Translations under genes and position numbers: made by a program
From: Clostridiaceae bacterium
Lineage (GTDB): Bacteria > Bacillota > Clostridia > Saccharofermentanales > DTU023
DNA: 36,158 nt
Direction of reading: 5' to 3'
Assembly: GCA_012799825.1 (NCBI GenBank)
Contig: JAAZKK010000104.1
Span: forward strand, 1 to 36,158
The notes under the pieces: generated by a model
The model's database searches: none
Told to the model about the DNA's origin: nothing
Seen by the model: the letters and a program-made list of their open reading frames with translations, nothing else
Part shown: one piece after another, positions 32,007 to 36,158 of the stretch
Position numbering within the stretch: the stretch's first letter is position 1
Layout: every line of letters starts with the position of its first letter

Positions 32007-33075
32007 GATGACGTCCTTGTTTTTTCGGTGAAAATCCTGTAAAACCGATGTCTTTCAAATTTCGTCCTGTCGCACGAAAATTTTGATTCATCAGTCTGGA
32101 GGCAAGATCGATCGTGAGACTGGAGTATGTCATGTCGATGCCGCAGGAGCGCCCCAAGGATTCGATCGGCACAAGACCGTACGGAATGTCTTCATAGATG
32201 TAGCGGTGTATCATCGTAGAAGGCGCCTCAATCTGGCGGTAAGAGGCTGTATTCTGCAGTCGTTCATAGAGTGTGTCGCCTTCAGAATGGTAGCTTCGCC
32301 TCAGCCATGCCTTCGTTGATTCTACGCGATAGCCCAGCGCTTCTGATACGCGGATACGCTCTTGGTCAATTTTTTCAATAAAAACGGCGATTCGCGGCGT
32401 GATGCCGTCATAGTAATACTTGTAAGTGGAGTTCTGACATTCAGTCCAACCACTGTTTAATAGAAGCGGCGCGCAGTGCAATACAACGCTGACGTTGCCG
32501 ATAGATGTCTGAATCATGGATTGCGCGGCGACAAGATGGTTACTAAGACATGACGGCAAACCGGCAAGGATCATGTTGCTTGTGACGTCAGGATCCGCGG
32601 AAGCAAGGTAAACGCTATCCTTGACGGCATAAATTGTCGCGTCAACCGGCGAGTCTTTTCTGCTGGTGAGAAGCGCCGTCTGAGTTTCGGCAACCACAGG
32701 TGACGCGGAAGGATCCCCAAGGTAATAATGATGGAGAAACTCGATCGCGCCGCATGTGCGCCCGGGGGCAATTATGACAGTTAACTCCTTTTTCAACGCG
32801 CGACTAAACCGTTCCGCGAGCCCGCGATGGGCATTCGCCGGCGTCGTGATTATGGCAAGATCAGCGTCCGCAAGCGCCTCTTCAAGGTTCGTCGTCACAA
32901 GCGCAAGCGTTGCGTCCCCCTGTACAATGCCGTGACAGTTTATAGTTTTTGTCTTGATAAGCTGTTCGATCGTCTTTCGCGAGCGATTCCACAAGGCGAT
33001 GGTATGCCCGGAAAGGCTGAGGTAAGCAGCCATCGCAAGACCTGAATTGCCCGCGCCTAAAATAGTAATGTTCAC
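31996..33075 (-). CDS. NAD/NADP octopine/nopaline dehydrogenase family protein
   Basis: A 359-residue protein. The N-terminal Rossmann domain starts ITILGAGNSGLAMAAYLSLSG, and the C-terminal opine dehydrogenase domain has SIGNVSVVLHCAPLLLNSG (H200 at the catalytic histidine position) and RYIYEDIPYGLVPIESLG (E295-D296). Opine dehydrogenases reversibly join an amino acid and a 2-oxo acid by NAD(P)H-dependent reductive amination. The start is the GTG at 33075 with AGGGAGGTAAC immediately before it. The frame is open to 33195 but has no other plausible start. It overlaps the mutase gene by 11 nt, implying coupled expression, and lies in the same direction between ftcD and hutI. Its true substrates are unknown. 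Confidence 0.85.
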   Translation of the reverse strand: MNITILGAGNSGLAMAAYLSLSGHTIALWNRSRKTIEQLIKTKTINCHGIVQGDATLALVTTNLEEALADADLAIITTPANAHRGLAERFSRALKKELTVIIAPGRTCGAIEFLHHYYLGDPSASPVVAETQTALLTSRKDSPVDATIYAVKDSVYLASADPDVTSNMILAGLPSCLSNHLVAAQSMIQTSIGNVSVVLHCAPLLLNSGWTECQNSTYKYYYDGITPRIAVFIEKIDQERIRVSEALGYRVESTKAWLRRSYHSEGDTLYERLQNTASYRQIEAPSTMIHRYIYEDIPYGLVPIESLGRSCGIDMTYSSLTIDLASRLMNQNFRATGRNLKDIGFTGFSPKKQGRHHDD

Positions 33076-33463
33076 GTTACCTCCCTTCTGAAAACCGCGA
33101 CGCAAAAAATAGCCGTGGCAAGTTACGTGGTATTCCGTGTAGTTTGGCCGGAGCATAGGCGTCGAGTATTGACCTAAAGCGGCCATCTCCGGCATGGTTT
33201 ATGCTGTTTTAATCATCCGGCAAGCGATGTTCAGTGAATATTCGTTCCGCTGTGGAAGCCGAAATAACACTCGGCAGAGTCCACAAATATCGCCATCAGC
33301 ATGAGGAAGATATTTTTATTTAATCATCGTGCAAGCAACGCTCGATGATCATATCTTACTAGAAAACCTTGGATACTATGAAGCTGCTCAGTCGAAAAAC
33401 TGCTCAATCGAAGCAAGGAGTATCGCCTAGCTCCGTCATCGGCACGCATCCAATGATTTTTTT
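33076..33463. repeat. 388-nt spacer with degenerate copies of the ftcD 3' end
   Basis: Starting at 33209 and 33319 are two sequences resembling the last codons of ftcD (gene copy from 33464, all read on the minus strand). The gene ends VIEHWLLDD-stop. The copy from 33319 reads IIERCLHDD-stop (24 of 33 bases equal), and the copy from 33209 reads FTEHRLPDD-stop (21 of 30). The spacings are 110 and 145 nt. A small tandem CTGCTCARTCGAA pair lies near 33390-33415. There is no intact gene here. Confidence 0.5.
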
Positions 33464-34372
33464 TTAATCATCCAGCAGCCAGTGCTCGATGACTTTTTCT
33501 TCACTGAAACCGTGAAGTCCTAGATAATATTCTACCGAATCGACAAGTGCCTCCATCGGAGCCAATCCGACGATTTCACTTCCCAGAACGGGCACACCAT
33601 AGCGTTTCGCTTCCATGCGCACCGTTTCCATTACGCGGTAAATCGGATTTTTTCTATAATCAGTGATATTCATCGTCACTTGGACGATGCCTTTTTCTTT
33701 CAATGAAACGCCGCCGGCCTTGATGTATTGGAAGCCGCCCGAAGACTGGCGGATGGCGCGCGCGATGGTGTTTGCGATGTCAACGTTGTCGGTTCCGAGA
33801 TCGATGTTGTAGGCGATCAAAGGAAAACGAGCGCCGACGGCAGTGACGCCGGCCGTGGGATGAATTTTGCGTTCCCCGTAGTCAGGCGCCCACTCAGGCA
33901 GGAGCAGTTTTTCCGGCATGCCTTCAAATTGACCCTTCCTGATTTTTGCGAGATTGCGTCGTTCCGGTGTCGTCGCGGCATCTTCATAGAGAAACACGGG
34001 GATCCCGTAACGCTCGTTGATTGCTTTTCCCGTATACTTCGACAGGGCAACGGCGTCCTCCGTTGTCATATTGCGGATAGGGATGAAAGGGATGACGTCG
34101 GTCGCGCCCATGCGCGAGTGTTCGCCTATATGACACGTCAAGTCGATGACTTCTGTTGCAGCGCCGACAGCATCGATCATCGCATCCGCGACTGCTTGCG
34201 GCTCGCCAAATACGGTAACGACCACGCGATTGTAGTCTTTGTCCGGCTCCGTGCCGACGAGGCGAACTCCCGGTCTGTTTCGGAACGGCGTGACGATGTG
34301 TTCGATTTTCTCCGGATCGCGTCCCTCACTGAAGTTCGGGACACACTCTACGATTTGTCTAGGTTGAGTCAT
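33464..34372 (-). CDS. ftcD: Glutamate formimidoyltransferase
   Basis: A 302-residue protein equal to the formiminotransferase half of FTCD, without the cyclodeaminase domain. It has VECVPNFSEGRDPEKIE at the N-terminus, GEHSRMGATDVIPFIPIR around the active-site histidine (about residue 83), and HPTAGVTAVGARFPLIAYN for the folate/substrate pocket. It transfers the formimino group of N-formimino-L-glutamate to tetrahydrofolate, releasing glutamate. It is the last step of this histidine route and a source of one-carbon units. AGGAGA precedes the ATG. It lies between hutU and the opine-dehydrogenase-like gene. The cyclodeaminase (FchA) is not in the window. Confidence 0.95.
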   Translation of the reverse strand: MTQPRQIVECVPNFSEGRDPEKIEHIVTPFRNRPGVRLVGTEPDKDYNRVVVTVFGEPQAVADAMIDAVGAATEVIDLTCHIGEHSRMGATDVIPFIPIRNMTTEDAVALSKYTGKAINERYGIPVFLYEDAATTPERRNLAKIRKGQFEGMPEKLLLPEWAPDYGERKIHPTAGVTAVGARFPLIAYNIDLGTDNVDIANTIARAIRQSSGGFQYIKAGGVSLKEKGIVQVTMNITDYRKNPIYRVMETVRMEAKRYGVPVLGSEIVGLAPMEALVDSVEYYLGLHGFSEEKVIEHWLLDD

Positions 34373-34793
34373 CTCTTTCTCCTGTCGTCAGCGCACTTAT
34401 AAAGTGCGGTTCATTGTTTTCTTATATTAGTGTTTTGTATTCAAACGTCTTCAATTTTTGAGGTTATTTTCGTGTTTGGCATGTCATGAGTCGTGTAAGG
34501 CTTTGTCTTCGGCATTGGATGGCATTGTTTACGCTGTTACGCCCTATCCGGTGATCCATCTCATGCAGGTCGTTTTCTTAGAATGAACCAATACTGATGC
34601 GGTTACGTTTTGTCTATGCAAACAACAATGGATTCATGACCTGCTACAGTGCTACAGTTTGACACACATGTTTTCCCAAACTGGCGGCATTGTCCGAAGC
34701 ATAGAGCATAGGAGGTATGTAAAATGCCATGCTTCCCCAAGCTGGCGACATTGTCTCTCAACGTCTCAATAACACGTTTCAACGCTACATCAC
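34373..34793. other. 421-nt spacer between hutU and ftcD
   Basis: No convincing gene. It holds the 28-nt direct repeat described separately, a TGCTACAG tandem pair near 34642-34658, and a GGCAT-GTTTA-GCTGTT word (near 34527) that recurs near 33192. No clear terminator or promoter could be made out. Confidence 0.45.
34667..34755. repeat. 28-nt direct repeat, 61 nt apart
   Basis: Copies at 34667-34694 and 34728-34755 differ at four positions, all transitions. The shared ends are CATG and CATTGTC, with CTGGCG in the middle. The second copy ends 38 nt before the hutU stop codon. Confidence 0.65.
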
Positions 34794-36158
34794 TTATTCT
34801 TCCCCGAGTGTTCTTTCTATCAATTCATCGCTAGCAATGTAGGGCAGCGTCAGGATGTCTTTTCCGTCCATGATTTGGTTATAAGCCATGGCCGTTTCGA
34901 TGGCGTTCTCGTTACGCGCCCATGAACGGCGAGCGACGCCGGCCATGACGTCCCAAAGCACTGCGTTTTTGAGAATGTTGTCGATGCGTTCCGAGCCGTC
35001 GAGGACACAGCCGAAGCCGCCGTTGACGGCTTTGCCGATACCGGTTCCCCCGCCGTTGTGCAGTGCGCAAAGGCTCATGCCGCGCGCAGCATTGCCGGCA
35101 AAAACGGAGACGGCCATGTCGGCGGTGACATTGCTGCCGTCACGGATGTTGGACGTTTCGCGGAATGGAGAGTCGGTGCCACCCGTGTCGTGATGGTCGC
35201 GTCCGATCATGATGGGCCCGATCTTGCCTTCGCGAATCAGCTCGTTGAACTTCAGCGCGATTGAAAGGCGTCCGAATGCGTCGCTATAGAGGATGCGGGC
35301 TTTCGTGCCCACAACGAGCTTGTTCTTCTCCGCGTCGCGAATCCAGTTGTAATTGTCGCGATCCTGATAGCGCCTGTTGGGATCGATGCAGGACATTGCC
35401 GCCTGGTCGGTCATGCGAAGATCTTCGTCTTTTCCTGAAAGACAAACCCAGCGGAACGGACCGTAACCGTAATCAAAGAGCAACGGCCCCATGATGTCTT
35501 CGACATAAGATGGCCAGATGAATCCGTCGCGGTCATTTTCGCCGTTTCGAGAGATCTCCTTGATGCCCGAGTCAAAGATGGCTTTCATGAACGAGTTTCC
35601 GTAGTCAAAGAAGTAGGTCCCTTGATGGGTGAGCGTTTTGACCGCTTCAAAATGGCTGGCTAGCGAGCGATCCACCCACGTCCGGAAGGCGCTCGGATCT
35701 TCGTCAAGCATCTTCGTGCGCATCTCAAACGTCAGTCCTTGCGGGCAATAGCCGCCTGTGTAGGCCTCGTGACACGACGTCTGGTCGGAGAGAAGATCGA
35801 TCTTGATGTTATGATCGATCGCGTACTCGAGAAGATCTACGATGTTGCCGTGATAAGCGACGGCGAGGGGTTCTTTCTTGTTAATGGCTTCTTTCGCGAG
35901 AGAGAACGCCTCTTCGCAGGATTCGGCGACGACGTTGACCCAGCCTTGATCGTAGCGCGTCTTAATGCGTGACGCATCCACTTCGGCAATGACGCCGACA
36001 CCGCCGGCGATGACAACGGCTTTGCCTTGCGCACCCGACATACCGCCAAGTCCTGAACTCACAAAGAGGCGGCCGGCGAGATTGCCGTCATTCGGAATGC
36101 CGAGCTTCAAACGTCCGGCATTAAGCAGTGTATTGTACGTGCCGTGCACGATGCCCTG
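34794..36158 (-). CDS. hutU: Urocanate hydratase, C-terminal part (cut by window edge)
   Basis: The frame is open to the right edge. 454 C-terminal residues are visible and the N-terminus is missing. The visible part includes SSGLGGMSGAQGKAVVIAGG for NAD+ binding, GPFRWVCLSGKDEDLRMTD around the conserved cysteine region, and GRDHHDTGGTDSPFRETS. The layout suits the longer (about 670-residue) urocanase form common in anaerobes. It hydrates urocanate to imidazolone-5-propionate using NAD+ as an electrophile. The GTG at 36149 is an internal codon (HGTYNTLLNAGRLKLG continues from upstream). It is first in the visible cluster, followed by ftcD after 421 nt. hutH, if present, would lie outside the window. 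Confidence 0.95.
   Translation of the reverse strand, partial: QGIVHGTYNTLLNAGRLKLGIPNDGNLAGRLFVSSGLGGMSGAQGKAVVIAGGVGVIAEVDASRIKTRYDQGWVNVVAESCEEAFSLAKEAINKKEPLAVAYHGNIVDLLEYAIDHNIKIDLLSDQTSCHEAYTGGYCPQGLTFEMRTKMLDEDPSAFRTWVDRSLASHFEAVKTLTHQGTYFFDYGNSFMKAIFDSGIKEISRNGENDRDGFIWPSYVEDIMGPLLFDYGYGPFRWVCLSGKDEDLRMTDQAAMSCIDPNRRYQDRDNYNWIRDAEKNKLVVGTKARILYSDAFGRLSIALKFNELIREGKIGPIMIGRDHHDTGGTDSPFRETSNIRDGSNVTADMAVSVFAGNAARGMSLCALHNGGGTGIGKAVNGGFGCVLDGSERIDNILKNAVLWDVMAGVARRSWARNENAIETAMAYNQIMDGKDILTLPYIASDELIERTLGEE

Noticed and set aside
33728-34402. 224-codon + strand open frame opposite ftcD
   Set aside because: It is the shadow of a highly conserved gene on the other strand. Its composition (Arg, Asp and Val rich) is typical of antisense frames.
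34724-34834. 36-codon + strand ORF with AGGAGG at good spacing between hutU and ftcD
   Set aside because: It is short, overlaps the hutU 3' end in antisense and has no visible promoter. One good ribosome site is not enough.

Overview
The window looks like chromosomal DNA of an anaerobic, low-to-medium-GC Gram-positive bacterium (Bacillota, probably Clostridia). The evidence is strong AGGAGG-type ribosome binding sites, a GlpA-like/GlpB-like/DUF1667 redox operon, a histidine-degradation branch ending in glutamate formimidoyltransferase, and a diacylglyceryl-type lipoprotein. This placement is an inference from gene content; there is no rRNA or tRNA gene here.

Layout, left to right. (1) 1-5681: the 3' part of a sodium:solute symporter on the + strand converges with a minus-strand operon of a GlpA-like FAD dehydrogenase, a GlpB-like FAD/NAD oxidoreductase and a DUF1667 protein. 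A DeoR/GlpR-type repressor gene lies upstream of it. (2) 5806-22922: a visibly more AT-rich polysaccharide locus, all on the minus strand. It holds a polyprenyl-phosphate sugar transferase, two pyruvyl-transferase-family proteins, three GT4 and one GT2 glycosyltransferases, a Wzy/O-antigen-ligase-like polymerase, a Wzx flippase, and the genes expected for GDP-D-glycero-D-manno-heptose (HddA kinase, an HddC-GmhB fusion, GmhA isomerase). A lipoprotein polysaccharide deacetylase follows beyond a terminator. (3) 23083-27332: a DUF4143-type AAA ATPase, a degenerate 39-nt tandem array, then 4-alpha-glucanotransferase (malQ, with an unexplained N-terminal extension of about 110 residues) and cytidine deaminase on the + strand. 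(4) 27496-36158: a minus-strand histidine-catabolism cluster, hutU (cut by the window edge), ftcD, an octopine/nopaline-dehydrogenase-family gene, a coenzyme-B12-dependent mutase-like gene and hutI. A HigBA-type toxin-antitoxin pair on the + strand, flanked by 77-nt direct repeats, sits between the mutase and hutI.

How the genes work together: hutU, hutI and ftcD take urocanate to glutamate and 5-formimino-tetrahydrofolate. Inserted in the same direction are two translationally overlapping genes, a predicted opine-type dehydrogenase and a single-chain B12 mutase that resembles fused glutamate mutase but seems to lack most of its glutamate-binding arginines. This pair is the best candidate here for an undescribed metabolic step. 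The polysaccharide locus encodes a Wzx/Wzy-type route from undecaprenyl-linked sugar to an exported polymer likely to contain heptose and possibly pyruvate ketals.

A second theme is short-repeat expansion: the 39-nt array, a 48-nt in-frame repeat inside hutI, the 77-nt repeats around the toxin-antitoxin pair, degenerate reiterations of the ftcD 3' end, and a 28-nt repeat between hutU and ftcD. All lie in the 24.4-34.8 kb part of the window.
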